The translations under genes and the position numbers were made by a program. The notes beneath the pieces were generated by a model. That model did not search any database. It had not been told where the DNA came from and worked only from the letters and a program-made list of their open reading frames with translations. From Hyphomicrobiales bacterium (lineage in GTDB: Bacteria; Pseudomonadota; Alphaproteobacteria; Rhizobiales; JAJFHB01), in the NCBI GenBank assembly GCA_021775755.1, contig JAJFHE010000054.1, positions 85,189-149,188 on the forward strand: 64,000 bases of DNA, given 5' to 3'. Within the stretch, counting starts at the first letter, position 1. Every line of letters begins with the position of its first letter. Positions 8,724 through 18,271 of the stretch are shown piece after piece.

Positions 8724-9767
8724 TCAGTCTGCGGTTCGACGTTTGAAGGGCCATCCCTTCAATAATACTTCCCGCTTGCCGAGCAGACCGGCAGGCCGGA
8801 AAACAAGAATGACGATCATCACGACACCGATGGCGATTTCCTGAATGCCGTTCGGCAGTTCAAGCGTGAGGCCACCGATGTCGATGCCTTTTTCGAACCA
8901 GCGCAGGATCTGGATGATGGCCGAAATAATAACCACACCAAGCACCGCGCCGGACAGCGAACTCATGCCGCCGACCACGAACATGGACAGCGAGATGAAA
9001 GTGATCCCGAGATAGAACGCATCGGGATTCACGACCCCCAGATAGTGTGCGTAGAGAACTCCGGACATGCCGCAGACGAACGCGCTGATGACGAACGAAA
9101 TCAGCCGCTGGCGGTAGATGTCGACGCCTGACGCGCTGGCTGCGATGTCCTCATCGCGCGCCGCCCGAAGGGCCAGCCCCCACCGCGAAATACTGTAAAA
9201 GTAAGCGATCAGAATGGCCGCCGACGCGCCGAACAGCGACGTCCAGACGCCGGTGACCATGGGAATTCCCACCACCGAACTTGTTGCCGCCGTCACCGAT
9301 TCCCAGTTGGCGTAGACCGTGTTGATTACGGCAAGGAATGCGAATGTCGCGATGGACGCGGCAATTCCGGCAAGTCGCATCATGATCAATCCAACAAGCA
9401 GCGCGACCAGCGCGGCGAGGAATGATGAAAGCACCAGAGACCCCAGGAACGGCAGTTGTGCATTGGAGACAATTTCAGGCAGCCCGGGCAGCAGTACCTT
9501 TTTCATCATCGGCGGCACCGTGAACCACGCGGCAGCGTAAGCGCCGATACACATGAACCCGGCGTGTCCGAAACTGATGACACCCGAGTTTCCAATGAAA
9601 ATGTAGAGGCCGACGACAAAGGCGACACGGATGAAAATCTCCGTAACCGTGCGCGCAAACGAGCCGGAACCGAACAGTGCGGTCAAAATCGCGATCACGA
9701 CCAGAAGGGCGATCAGGATGACCGGCGTGGATATTGTCTTGGCGAGGACCGATTGCGGCTGTTTCAT
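8724..9767 (-). CDS. livM: ABC transporter permease, LivM family
   Basis: This is an inner-membrane permease of 347 residues with about nine or ten hydrophobic helices. The LivM signature region reads GNSGVISFGHAGFMCIGAYA near residue 60, and the cytoplasmic coupling segment includes ALRAARDEDIAASASGVD. It pairs with the LivH-type permease gene 4 bp upstream. The symbol is family-level, because the transported compound is unlikely to be a standard branched-chain amino acid given the hyuAB linkage. Confidence 0.9.
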   Translation of the reverse strand: MKQPQSVLAKTISTPVILIALLVVIAILTALFGSGSFARTVTEIFIRVAFVVGLYIFIGNSGVISFGHAGFMCIGAYAAAWFTVPPMMKKVLLPGLPEIVSNAQLPFLGSLVLSSFLAALVALLVGLIMMRLAGIAASIATFAFLAVINTVYANWESVTAATSSVVGIPMVTGVWTSLFGASAAILIAYFYSISRWGLALRAARDEDIAASASGVDIYRQRLISFVISAFVCGMSGVLYAHYLGVVNPDAFYLGITFISLSMFVVGGMSSLSGAVLGVVIISAIIQILRWFEKGIDIGGLTLELPNGIQEIAIGVVMIVILVFRPAGLLGKREVLLKGWPFKRRTAD

Positions 9768-9771
9768 CTGA

Positions 9772-10686
9772 TCACACTCGCTGCTTCGCTGAACGCGGAG
9801 CGAAGATGCCGTCCGGCCGCCAAAGCAGGCACAGGATCACCGCCGAATAGAGGAAAGCATCGCGGAACGGACGTGCATCGAGCGGCAGGAATACCTGCAG
9901 CAGCACACTCGCCGCGCCGATCAGCAAACCGCAAATCACCGCGCCGGGCAAACTGCCGAGACCGCCGATGACGGTGGCGACAAATGCCACAAGCATAATC
10001 GGCATTCCCATCCTGATGTCCGCAACACCGGTCTGCGTCGCCAGAATGAGGCCGATGCTCGCCGCCAGCAGGCCGCTCACCGCAAACGCCGTCATGATGA
10101 CCCGGTTGGCGCGCACGCCGAGCATGCGGGCCATGGTGAAGTCTTCCGCTGCGGCGCGCATCTCAAGACCATAGCGCGTGCGCTTCAGAAACCACATCAG
10201 GGCCACCAGAATGACAAACGTGATAATGATCGTAAGCAGTTGCAGCAGCGGGATTCTCGCGCCGAAAATCTCCACCGGCAGGCTCAGGTTTGACCACAGG
10301 TTGATGGCCTTCGGACGGCTTGAATAGAACATCAGCAACACGTGCTGAATGACGAACCCAAGTGCGAAGGAACAGATCATCATTGTTGCGGGATTGGCAT
10401 TGCGCAAATGCCGGAATACCAGCATTTCGGACAATACCGATATCACCGCGCCAATGAGCAATATGATCGGAATCAGCAGGATTGCCGGGAGCTTGCCGAT
10501 CAGCACAATCGCCACGACATCCGTTGAGGGTACCAGCATGGCGAAAACGCAAAATGCGATGTAGTCGCCATGAGCGAAGTTCACCAGCCGCATCACCCCG
10601 AAAATCAGCGCAATACCAAGCGCACCGAGCGCGTAAATGCTTCCCACGGCCAGGGCATCGAACAGGATTTGCAGAACAGCGGTCAT
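9772..10686 (-). CDS. livH: ABC transporter permease, LivH family
   Basis: The permease has 304 residues from the ATG at 10686. LivH features are GSIYALGALGIALIFGVMRL with VNFAHGD following, and the coupling helix region GLEMRAAAEDFTMARMLGV. It stops 4 bp before the LivM gene and starts 10 bp after LivF, within one operon. The longer frame up to 10770 overlaps the ATPase gene and lacks a ribosome site, so the shorter start is used. Confidence 0.9.
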   Translation of the reverse strand: MTAVLQILFDALAVGSIYALGALGIALIFGVMRLVNFAHGDYIAFCVFAMLVPSTDVVAIVLIGKLPAILLIPIILLIGAVISVLSEMLVFRHLRNANPATMMICSFALGFVIQHVLLMFYSSRPKAINLWSNLSLPVEIFGARIPLLQLLTIIITFVILVALMWFLKRTRYGLEMRAAAEDFTMARMLGVRANRVIMTAFAVSGLLAASIGLILATQTGVADIRMGMPIMLVAFVATVIGGLGSLPGAVICGLLIGAASVLLQVFLPLDARPFRDAFLYSAVILCLLWRPDGIFAPRSAKQRV

Positions 10687-10696
10687 ATCCAGCCCT

Positions 10697-11419
10697 TCAA
10701 TGCTCGCCGAAACCAAAATACGCGCGGCGCAGCGATTCATCGTTTGCGAGTTCGCGCGCATCGCCCTCAAGGACGATCTTGCCGCCCCGCAACAACACCA
10801 TCCGCCCGCCGGTCAGCATGGCGCGGGTCGAACTTTGCTCAACGATCAGCAGCGTCAGTCCGCGGCTGTCGCGCAGCTTCAAAAGCGTGTCGTAAACCTG
10901 GTCGATAACCTTCGGCGCCAGTCCGAGTGAAGGCTCATCGATTGCGATGAGTTTCGGCCCGGCCATCAGGGCGCGCCCGATCACCAGCATTTGCTGCTGA
11001 CCGCCCGACAACACTCCGGCCTGCCCGTCCTTACGTTCCGCCAGCATCGGAAAAACCTCATACACCGTCTCAAGATCGCCCTCGATCCGGTCCTTGTCAG
11101 CGCGTATGCCCGTACCGAGACGAAGGTTTTCCTCGATCGTCAACGACCCGAACACGTGCCGGCCTTCCGGCACCATCGAAAATCCAAGCCGCGCGGTTTG
11201 TTCAGGTGGCTGTCCGGAGATCACCTTATCGGCGAGGCTGATCGATCCGGAGCTCGGCCTGACCGCACCGGCAATCGCCTTGAGAAGCGTCGATTTGCCG
11301 GCGCCGTTCGGCCCGGTAACAAACAGCGTTTCACCCTCATCCATGGAAATTGACACGCCGCGCAACGCTGCAAGCTGGCCATAGTGGACGGAGATATCGC
11401 GAACGGAGAGCAGGCTCAT
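10697..11419 (-). CDS. livF: ABC transporter ATP-binding protein, LivF family
   Basis: The ATPase has 240 residues. Walker A is GPNGAGKST, the signature motif LSGGQQQML, Walker B LIAIDEPSLGLAP, and the H-loop region reads LLIVEQSS; family members have E-Q-x in place of the usual His-containing segment. It overlaps livG by 4 bp (ATGA), which indicates translational coupling. It drives the LivHM-type permease encoded downstream. Confidence 0.9.
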   Translation of the reverse strand: MSLLSVRDISVHYGQLAALRGVSISMDEGETLFVTGPNGAGKSTLLKAIAGAVRPSSGSISLADKVISGQPPEQTARLGFSMVPEGRHVFGSLTIEENLRLGTGIRADKDRIEGDLETVYEVFPMLAERKDGQAGVLSGGQQQMLVIGRALMAGPKLIAIDEPSLGLAPKVIDQVYDTLLKLRDSRGLTLLIVEQSSTRAMLTGGRMVLLRGGKIVLEGDARELANDESLRRAYFGFGEH

Positions 11420-12159
11420 AAGATCGCCCCCTCCGCATCGATCTGCGTACCCATATAGGCGTGGCGCACCAGTTCACTGGCCTTGATGTGGTCGGATGCG
11501 CCCTCGTCGATGATCACACCGGAATCAAGCACATTGATGTGGTCACACACCTCAAGCACCAGCCCGATATTGTGCTCGATTAGAAGCACACCGCAGCCAA
11601 GCTCGGCGATAATGCGGCGGATCAGTGCAATCAGGTCAGATGCCTCCTCTTCCGACATGCCGGCTGCCGGCTCATCGAGCAGCACGAATTTCGGGCTCTC
11701 CATGAGCGCACGGCCGATCGCGACGCGGCGCTCATCGGTATAGGGCAAAGAACCGGCGATCGTTTCGGCGAGCAGTGAAATGCCGATCCACTCAAGCATT
11801 TCCATCGCCTTCTGCGCCGCTTCGCGGCGGCGCAGGCCAAGGCCGACACCTGTCACCTCAAGATTGTCGAGAACGGAGAGATCGCCAAACAACCGTCCCG
11901 ACTGAAAAGTTCGCGCAATGCCGATGTGGCGGATCTTGTGAGCCGCAAGGCCGGACAAGTCCTGCGCGTCCATCAGCACCCGGCCTTCACTTGGCTTCTG
12001 GAACCCGGTGAGAACATTGACGAGCGTGGTCTTGCCCGCGCCGTTCGGGCCGATAAGACCGGTCACCCTGCCTGCGGGCACGTCAAGGCTGACACTCGAC
12101 AGAGCCCGAAGCCCATCGAACGAAACCGAGACCGTATCCGCACGCAAAGTGTCAGCCAT
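11416..12159 (-). CDS. livG: ABC transporter ATP-binding protein, LivG family
   Basis: The ATPase has 247 residues from the ATG at 12159. Walker A is GPNGAGKTT, the family insertion ARTFQSGRLF follows, and Walker B reads FVLLDEPAAGMSEEE with the H-loop LLIEHNIGLV. The signature motif is degenerate: LPYTDERRVAIGRAL replaces the usual LSYGEQRRLEIARAL. It lies 10 bp downstream of hyuA, which ties uptake to the intracellular enzyme. Confidence 0.9.
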   Translation of the reverse strand: MADTLRADTVSVSFDGLRALSSVSLDVPAGRVTGLIGPNGAGKTTLVNVLTGFQKPSEGRVLMDAQDLSGLAAHKIRHIGIARTFQSGRLFGDLSVLDNLEVTGVGLGLRRREAAQKAMEMLEWIGISLLAETIAGSLPYTDERRVAIGRALMESPKFVLLDEPAAGMSEEEASDLIALIRRIIAELGCGVLLIEHNIGLVLEVCDHINVLDSGVIIDEGASDHIKASELVRHAYMGTQIDAEGAIL

Positions 12160-12169
12160 AAACGTCCCT

Positions 12170-14251
12170 TTACTTCTTGCCGCGCTTGATGATGTAGGAG
12201 CCATTGGCATCGAGCTTGGCGCCCCATCCCGGCTGTACGACAATCGTCGTCGTTTCTTCCTCGATCACCGCCGGCCCTTTGATGGACGCACCTGCACCAA
12301 GTGCCCCGCCATCGTAGACGGGCGTCTTCTGCGCCTTGCCGTTGGCACTGAATATAGCCTTGCGGTGGCCCTTAAGCGCTTTCTTCGGCGACGCGCCCTT
12401 ACCGATGCGCGGCGGCTTCGGTTTGTCCACCAGCCCGTAGAGAGTGCTTTCGATGTTCACCACCTCGACATCGTTGTGGCGTTCCGAATAGGTGTAGAGC
12501 TGTTCGTGGCGCTGGTGGAATGCTTCCTTCACACGCTCGATCGATTTTGAGTTGATCGCGAACTTGTCGATTTCGACCGTGCACTCGTGCACCTGACCGA
12601 CATAGCGCATCTCGATGCTGCGGCTGATTGCGATCTTCGACTTCTTGAAGCCGTCCGCCACGAGATGCTCGACGCCCTGCGCCTCGATCTCCTTGTAAAG
12701 CTTGTCGATGCGCTGGTAGGCGGCGGTATTGTCGAGCCGCACCGGCGCCGTTGCCATGTAGTTGTACTTCACATCGGAAATAATCTGGCCGAAGGCGCAC
12801 AGGCCCGAGGCAAGCTTGGGCAGGACGATCATGTCGATGCCCATTTCCTCGGCAATTGCCGTGATGTGGGCAGCCGTTGCGCCGCCGGCGCCGACGAGTA
12901 CGAAGTCGCGGGGGTCGTAGCCACGCTCCACAGATACGCGACGAATGCCGTTGACCATGTTGGAGTTGACGATGGTGAACATGCCATAGGCCGCCTGTTC
13001 GACCGACAGGTCGAGCGGGTCCGCGATCCGCGATTTCACCGCCGCATGCGCTTTGTCGCTGTCAAGCGGCAACCGGCCACCGACAAGGCCGTCCGGGTTG
13101 AGATATCCGAGCACCAGATTGGCATCCGAGACGGTCGGTTCCGTACCACCCTGATCGTAACATGCGGGCCCGGGTTCGGCGCCCGCGCTTTGCGGCCCCA
13201 TTTGCAGAAGGCCCATCTCGTCGATCCGGCCGATGGAACCGCCTCCCGCGCCCAGGGTTTCGACCTGGATCATCGGCACACCGATCCTGTAGCGCAGGAA
13301 ATCGATGTTCTTGTTGAGGTTGGTGACGCCGTCCTTGGTCAAAGTGATGTCGAATGACGTGCCGCCCATATCGACGGTAATAACGTTGTTTTTCTTGAAT
13401 GGAGCGGCAACGTAAAGCCCTGCCGTCGGTGCCGAAGCCGGCCCAGAATTGATCGCATAAACCGACCGGTCCGTCATCGCTTGACCAACGGCAAGCCCGC
13501 CATTCGATTGGAAATAGCGCACCGGATATTTCGCACCGAGGCTCTGGAAATAGTCGTCGATAGAGTCGACGTATTTCTTCAGGATCGGTGCAAGATAGGC
13601 ATTGGTGATTGCCGTCGAGGTGCGTGTGTACTCGCGCACCTGCGGGTAAAGCTGCGAACCCACAGTGAGAACCGTATCGGGCATCATCTCCCGCACGATC
13701 TGCCCTGCGCGTTCCTCATGTGCCGGATTGAGAACCGACCACACAAACGACACCGCGACGGTTTCGACACCTTCGCTGAGGAAGTGTTCGCACGCGTCGC
13801 GCACGTCCTGCTCGTTCATCGGCGTACGCACGGACCCGTCGGAAATGACGCGCTCGTTCACGCCCTTGCGCAGGTAGCGCGGCACCAGCATGACAGCAGG
13901 TGGATATTGCGCGTCATAGCGGTAGCCGTCTTCTTTATGACCAAGCCTGATTTCAATGGAATCTTCGTGACCTGCCGTGCAGATGAGCCCGGTTTTGGCG
14001 CCCGTGTGCTGGATCAGTGCGTTAAGGCCGACCGTTGTACCGTTGATGCAGAGATCGCACTGCGAAACGATATCTTCAGCCGAGACGCCAAGATCTTCGG
14101 TGATGAGGGCCAACCCGTTCTTGATCGCAAGCGTCGGATCGGCAGGGGTTGAAAGAGCCTTGTATAGCCGGACTTTGCCGGATTGGTCGGCGAGAACGAA
14201 ATCGGTGAACGTGCCGCCGGCGTCGATGCCAAGTCTGTATTGTGTGCGCAT
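12170..14251 (-). CDS. hyuA: Hydantoinase/oxoprolinase family protein, subunit A
   Basis: This is the ATP-binding subunit of 693 residues. The actin-like phosphate loops are clear: LGIDAGGTFTDFVLAD at the N-terminus and TVDMGGTSFDITL in the middle, followed by GAGGGSIGRIDEMG and LVGAGGATAAHITAIAEEMG. HyuA/HyuB complexes use ATP to open hydantoins, 5-oxoproline, caprolactam or, in carboxylase relatives, to activate acetone or acetophenone. No small gamma subunit of an acetone carboxylase is present, which favours a cyclic-amide hydrolase. The gene lies directly between hyuB and the transporter genes. Confidence 0.9.
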   Translation of the reverse strand: MRTQYRLGIDAGGTFTDFVLADQSGKVRLYKALSTPADPTLAIKNGLALITEDLGVSAEDIVSQCDLCINGTTVGLNALIQHTGAKTGLICTAGHEDSIEIRLGHKEDGYRYDAQYPPAVMLVPRYLRKGVNERVISDGSVRTPMNEQDVRDACEHFLSEGVETVAVSFVWSVLNPAHEERAGQIVREMMPDTVLTVGSQLYPQVREYTRTSTAITNAYLAPILKKYVDSIDDYFQSLGAKYPVRYFQSNGGLAVGQAMTDRSVYAINSGPASAPTAGLYVAAPFKKNNVITVDMGGTSFDITLTKDGVTNLNKNIDFLRYRIGVPMIQVETLGAGGGSIGRIDEMGLLQMGPQSAGAEPGPACYDQGGTEPTVSDANLVLGYLNPDGLVGGRLPLDSDKAHAAVKSRIADPLDLSVEQAAYGMFTIVNSNMVNGIRRVSVERGYDPRDFVLVGAGGATAAHITAIAEEMGIDMIVLPKLASGLCAFGQIISDVKYNYMATAPVRLDNTAAYQRIDKLYKEIEAQGVEHLVADGFKKSKIAISRSIEMRYVGQVHECTVEIDKFAINSKSIERVKEAFHQRHEQLYTYSERHNDVEVVNIESTLYGLVDKPKPPRIGKGASPKKALKGHRKAIFSANGKAQKTPVYDGGALGAGASIKGPAVIEEETTTIVVQPGWGAKLDANGSYIIKRGKK

Positions 14252-14287
14252 TGGATTACCTCGTCATATCTGGAGTGGAGTTCTCGC

Positions 14288-16090
14288 CTAAGCCGCCTTG
14301 CGGCCCAATTCGGCACGCAGCTTCTCAGTCGCTTTGAGATCCACCTGAAGGGTTTCTTCATCCGTTATGACGACGCCATAATCCTCCTTTGCTCCGTTGA
14401 CTGACACCAGACCGTTCTTCATATCCCAGACGATTTTGTCGACCGGGCGTTCCAGCGGGTTCCCGAAGCCGCCACCGCCGGGGTTCTTGTTGGCAGCCTT
14501 GTCGCCCGGGTTAATCGTCTCGATGACGTTTTCCTTGATCACGTCGACCTTATTGTTTCGCGTGATTTCAAGCCGTCCGACTTTCTGTTCGACCATACCG
14601 GATGCGGCGCCTGCCGCTCCCATGGCCGGGATCCTGCGGCCTTCGCCGAAGGTGATAAGTGTCATCGGTTTGTCGAGAGGCTCCACCTCCCAGCAGGTTC
14701 CCGAGCCGCCGCGGAATTTGCCCGCTCCACCTGAATCGATCATCAGGCTGTATTGGTGAATGATGATCGGATAGGAGTATTCGAGCAACTCGATGTCCCC
14801 GGACGTCAAAGCGCCAAAGCAGCATTCCGGCCCGCACGCGTGCCAGCCGTCCTGTTCCGGTGTGGCGCCGGCGCCTGAAATGATCGAGGCGAGCACCATG
14901 GTGACATACTCCTCATCATGGCGCGTGTCCCAGCCGGCGATGTTGCAGCCGTTGGCATGGCCCCATGAGGCGCTGACCTGCGAAGGTGCCGCCTTCTCGA
15001 ACGCAAGCCTCACCGCGTCGGTCAGGGTTTCCATCGGCGTCGTCGTGCAGTTCATATGCGGTGCCGGCGGCTTCGCGTTGCACAAAGAACCGTACTCACC
15101 CATGTCGACCGTAACGCCGCGATAGAGACCTTCATTGTAGGGAGGCGGCAACTGCGCAAACATCATCAGTCCGAGATAGACGCCCGAATAGGAATTCCCT
15201 TCATAGGAATTGATGAAATAGGGGATCTGCGGCGGGCTCTCGATGGCGATGTGGCAGGTATCTTTCTTGATCGTGACTGTCGCGGTGATATCGAAATCGC
15301 CAAATCCGTGGCCCGCGTCTTCCAGAATCGCGGTTCCGACATAGGTACCGTCCTTGACCGCGCCAATGAGCGAGCGCATGTGCCGGTCGGCCATATCGAG
15401 CAATTCGGCAATGCACGTCTGCACCTGCTTGACGCCGTATTTGTCGAGCAATGCAATGAGGTTGCGCTCGCCGACCTGGCAGGCCCCGATCAGGGCGTTG
15501 AAGTCGCCTTCCTGGTCGCGCCGGGCGCGCATGTTTGTGAGCAGCATGTTGACGATATCGTCGCGCGGCACACCCTTGTCCCAGATCTTGATCGGCGGAA
15601 TGCGCAGGCCTTCGGCAAAGATCTCTTTCGCATCGGGGTTGTAGCCTGCCGGAACCGGGCCGCCGATATCGGTCAGATGGCCCTTGCAGACGGTCCAGAA
15701 GACGTGCTTGCCCTTGTAGAAGACCGGCTTGTACATGCACAGGTCGATGATGTGGCTTCCGGCGTAGTCGGGATCGTTGTGCAAGATCAGATCGCCAGGA
15801 TTGATGTCGCCGTCGAAATAACTGGAGACCGCCTTCATGGCCGGAATGAGCGAGCCCAGATGGATCGGAATATCCTGTCCCTGCAGGATCATTTCCGGTG
15901 TGTGGTTGAAGAGCGCGGTGGAATAGTCGTGCGCCAGATTGAACACGCTTGAGCGTGCCGTCTTCTCAAGCGACAGCGTCATTTCGCGCTGTGTCGTCTC
16001 CAGCACACCGCGCACTACCGACAATGTAATCGGATCGACTTTCGGCGTACGTTTTGCCGGTTTTTTGGACTTGGATTTGCTCTTTGCCAT
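14288..16090 (-). CDS. hyuB: Hydantoinase/oxoprolinase family protein, subunit B
   Basis: This is the HyuB-type subunit of 600 residues, first gene of the leftward operon. It carries a basic Lys/Ser-rich N-terminus, then family blocks such as FNLAHDYSTALFNH, LILHNDPDYAGSHIIDLCMY, and a C-terminal glycine-rich GGGGFGNPLERP. The pattern NDPYxGGxH of the family reads NDPDYAGSH here. It forms the catalytic complex with HyuA, encoded 36 bp downstream. An AraC-family regulator gene lies 220 bp away, facing the opposite direction, and probably controls this operon. Confidence 0.9.
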   Translation of the reverse strand: MAKSKSKSKKPAKRTPKVDPITLSVVRGVLETTQREMTLSLEKTARSSVFNLAHDYSTALFNHTPEMILQGQDIPIHLGSLIPAMKAVSSYFDGDINPGDLILHNDPDYAGSHIIDLCMYKPVFYKGKHVFWTVCKGHLTDIGGPVPAGYNPDAKEIFAEGLRIPPIKIWDKGVPRDDIVNMLLTNMRARRDQEGDFNALIGACQVGERNLIALLDKYGVKQVQTCIAELLDMADRHMRSLIGAVKDGTYVGTAILEDAGHGFGDFDITATVTIKKDTCHIAIESPPQIPYFINSYEGNSYSGVYLGLMMFAQLPPPYNEGLYRGVTVDMGEYGSLCNAKPPAPHMNCTTTPMETLTDAVRLAFEKAAPSQVSASWGHANGCNIAGWDTRHDEEYVTMVLASIISGAGATPEQDGWHACGPECCFGALTSGDIELLEYSYPIIIHQYSLMIDSGGAGKFRGGSGTCWEVEPLDKPMTLITFGEGRRIPAMGAAGAASGMVEQKVGRLEITRNNKVDVIKENVIETINPGDKAANKNPGGGGFGNPLERPVDKIVWDMKNGLVSVNGAKEDYGVVITDEETLQVDLKATEKLRAELGRKAA

Positions 16091-16310
16091 GATTTCCTCG
16101 CTCTATCGTTCACGCGGCTCGCCGCAAAAGCGGACCGTGCGGGTGCACGGCATTGGCCGCGAACAGTTGTGATGATTTGAGCTTAGAGCGCTCCGAGCAA
16201 CCGAATCTTTGCCCTCCGCGTACGAACTCTTGATGCTGAGTGCACTTTTGCGCCACGCCATTGCGGCGATAACGCACGTCCCCTAAAATGCGCCGGCAAG
16301 GAAGTGCCGC

Positions 16311-17264
16311 ATGAAATCTGTGATCACCACGAAAGGCGTTGCCCCTGCCGGCCGTTCCAGGCACTGGCACGAAGCGATTGCCGACGCCTATTTTCCGCTC
16401 GATCTGCAGTTTCAGAAGCCCGACACCTTCAATGGCGAGCTTGTGAGCTGGACACTTGGCGATGTGTCGGTGTCCCGCCTCACCGCCGAGCCAATGGGCT
16501 ACCGGCGCCTGCCGCGGCATCTGACGCGCGACAACGACGAACAGTATCTCATCACCATTCCCGCGCGCTCGGAGGTTTTCTTTTCCCAGTGCGGACACGA
16601 TGTGCGCTGTAACCCCGGCGGTTTTATCGTGGAGCGCAGCTACGAGCCCTACGAGTTCAGCCATTCCGAAGCGACGGACCTGTGGGTTATGAAAGTCGAG
16701 GGCCGCCAGCTTGAAGGGCGTATCCGGGCGCCGGGAAGATTCTGCAGCCTGCTGTTCGACGCCACCAATGGCGCTAACGGCTTGTTCGTCGACATGATGC
16801 ACTTGATCCCCGCACGCTACGACATGATGTCGGAGGAAGCGCGCAACACGGTCGGGCAACAACTGGTCGACCTGTTTGTTCTGGCGCTGGAAAACGATGA
16901 ACGCACGCTCACGTCTGGCGCCTCCACGGTCCGCGCGGCGCATCTCACGCGCATTGAAAGCTATGCGCGCCATTTCTTGCGCGACCCTGCCCTCAATCCT
17001 GAAATGATCGCGCAGGGCTGCGGGATCTCGACGCGCTATCTGCATCAGCTGTTCCGCGACACAAACCAGACGCTTGGCCAGTGGATACGCAACCAGCGGC
17101 TGGCCGGCTGCCGGGAGGATCTGAAGGACCCGTCCAACCCGCAGACCATTGCCGAGGTCGCCTACCAATGGGGCTTCAGCGATCAGGCCCAATTTTCGCG
17201 TGCGTTCCGTAACCATTTTGGTCTTTCGCCCAGAGAATTCCGGCATCTTCACCGCAACGGGTGA
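16311..17264 (+). CDS. AraC-family transcriptional regulator
   Basis: The protein has 317 residues. The N-terminal ~190 residues look like the AraC_binding_2 (FeaR-like) sensing domain, and the C-terminal ~100 residues carry two helix-turn-helix units. These are near ISTRYLHQLFRDTNQTLGQW and IAEVAYQWGFSDQAQFSRAF, the latter an AraC signature. It is divergent from hyuB and lies between the hyu-liv and pxp operons. It may respond to the amide or lactam taken up by the neighbouring system. Confidence 0.85.
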   Translation: MKSVITTKGVAPAGRSRHWHEAIADAYFPLDLQFQKPDTFNGELVSWTLGDVSVSRLTAEPMGYRRLPRHLTRDNDEQYLITIPARSEVFFSQCGHDVRCNPGGFIVERSYEPYEFSHSEATDLWVMKVEGRQLEGRIRAPGRFCSLLFDATNGANGLFVDMMHLIPARYDMMSEEARNTVGQQLVDLFVLALENDERTLTSGASTVRAAHLTRIESYARHFLRDPALNPEMIAQGCGISTRYLHQLFRDTNQTLGQWIRNQRLAGCREDLKDPSNPQTIAEVAYQWGFSDQAQFSRAFRNHFGLSPREFRHLHRNG

Positions 17265-17299
17265 CACCGGCTCCAGGCTCGTTTGCTCCTGTTTTTTGC

Positions 17300-18271
17300 T
17301 TAAGCCAATGCGGCAGCGATATTGTCGAGCAGCAGATGCCGCTCCTTGCGTGCGGCAAGCGCCCCTTCCATATCGACTTCAACAAATTTCGCCGGCATGT
17401 GCGGCTGCAGCTGACCGATCAGATCCATGTCGGCGGAGATCACGGTGCCGAGCATGAAGTAGCCGCCACCGGACACCGCATCGCGATGCAGCACGATCGG
17501 CTCGGTGCCGCCGGGCACCTGTATCGAACCGTAGGGATAACAGGCATCGACGATGTTTGAAGGATCGGAGCCCGCTCCGAACGGTTGCTCGCGTTCGACG
17601 AAGTCAAGCTTCCGGCCGCCGCGGAATCGGTATCCGATGCGGTCGGCTTCGGGCGCGACTTTCCAGGTGTCGGAAAAGAAGTTCTTGCCCGACACCTCGG
17701 TGAGCCGGTGCCAGTAGAGACCGGGAAGTACGCGCAACTCCGCGGGATTGCCGGGCATCCGCTGCAGGCCCGCGGGAACCGCACGTCCATCGCCCGGTCC
17801 GGCACCGCCGCCGAGAGGCAGCTCATCGTCCTTCTGCAACGCACGCCCCTGATGTCCGCCGAGCGCGCCCAGCGGATAGGTCGAGCGCGATCCCAGAACC
17901 ACGGGCACATCGACACCGCCCGAAATCGCAATGTAAGCCCGGGCACCTTCCTTCAGGAAATCGAACGACAGCACCTGCCCCTTCTTGACCGCAAAGGAAC
18001 TCCAGGTTTTGCGAGGTTCGCCGTCCAATTTGGGCGGCAGTTCCGCTCCGGCGACCGCTACTGTCGCATCCTGCGTAAACTCAAGATCCGGCCCCATGAA
18101 CACAGCTTCCAGTACCGCCGCACCGGGCTCATTGCCGACAAGCAGATTTGCCGCCTGCAGCGAAAACCGGTCCATGCCGCCTGAAAGCGGAATTCCGAGA
18201 TGGTAATAGCCGGGCCGTCCGAGATCCTGCACCGTCGTCGCCAGCCCCGGCGAGATCACTTTAATTGTCAT
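17300..18271 (-). CDS. pxpC: 5-oxoprolinase subunit C / biotin-dependent carboxyltransferase family
   Basis: The protein has 323 residues from the ATG at 18271, a member of the KipA/AHS2 family. Typical blocks are VISPGLATTVQDLGRPGYY, LGIPLSGGMDRFSLQAANLL and LLVGN. PxpC forms with PxpB and PxpA an ATP-dependent 5-oxoprolinase in bacteria. It overlaps pxpB by 11 bp and is the last gene of the operon. Because biotin carboxylase and carrier genes are in the same operon, a carboxyltransferase-like role with another substrate is also possible. Confidence 0.9.
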   Translation of the reverse strand: MTIKVISPGLATTVQDLGRPGYYHLGIPLSGGMDRFSLQAANLLVGNEPGAAVLEAVFMGPDLEFTQDATVAVAGAELPPKLDGEPRKTWSSFAVKKGQVLSFDFLKEGARAYIAISGGVDVPVVLGSRSTYPLGALGGHQGRALQKDDELPLGGGAGPGDGRAVPAGLQRMPGNPAELRVLPGLYWHRLTEVSGKNFFSDTWKVAPEADRIGYRFRGGRKLDFVEREQPFGAGSDPSNIVDACYPYGSIQVPGGTEPIVLHRDAVSGGGYFMLGTVISADMDLIGQLQPHMPAKFVEVDMEGALAARKERHLLLDNIAAALA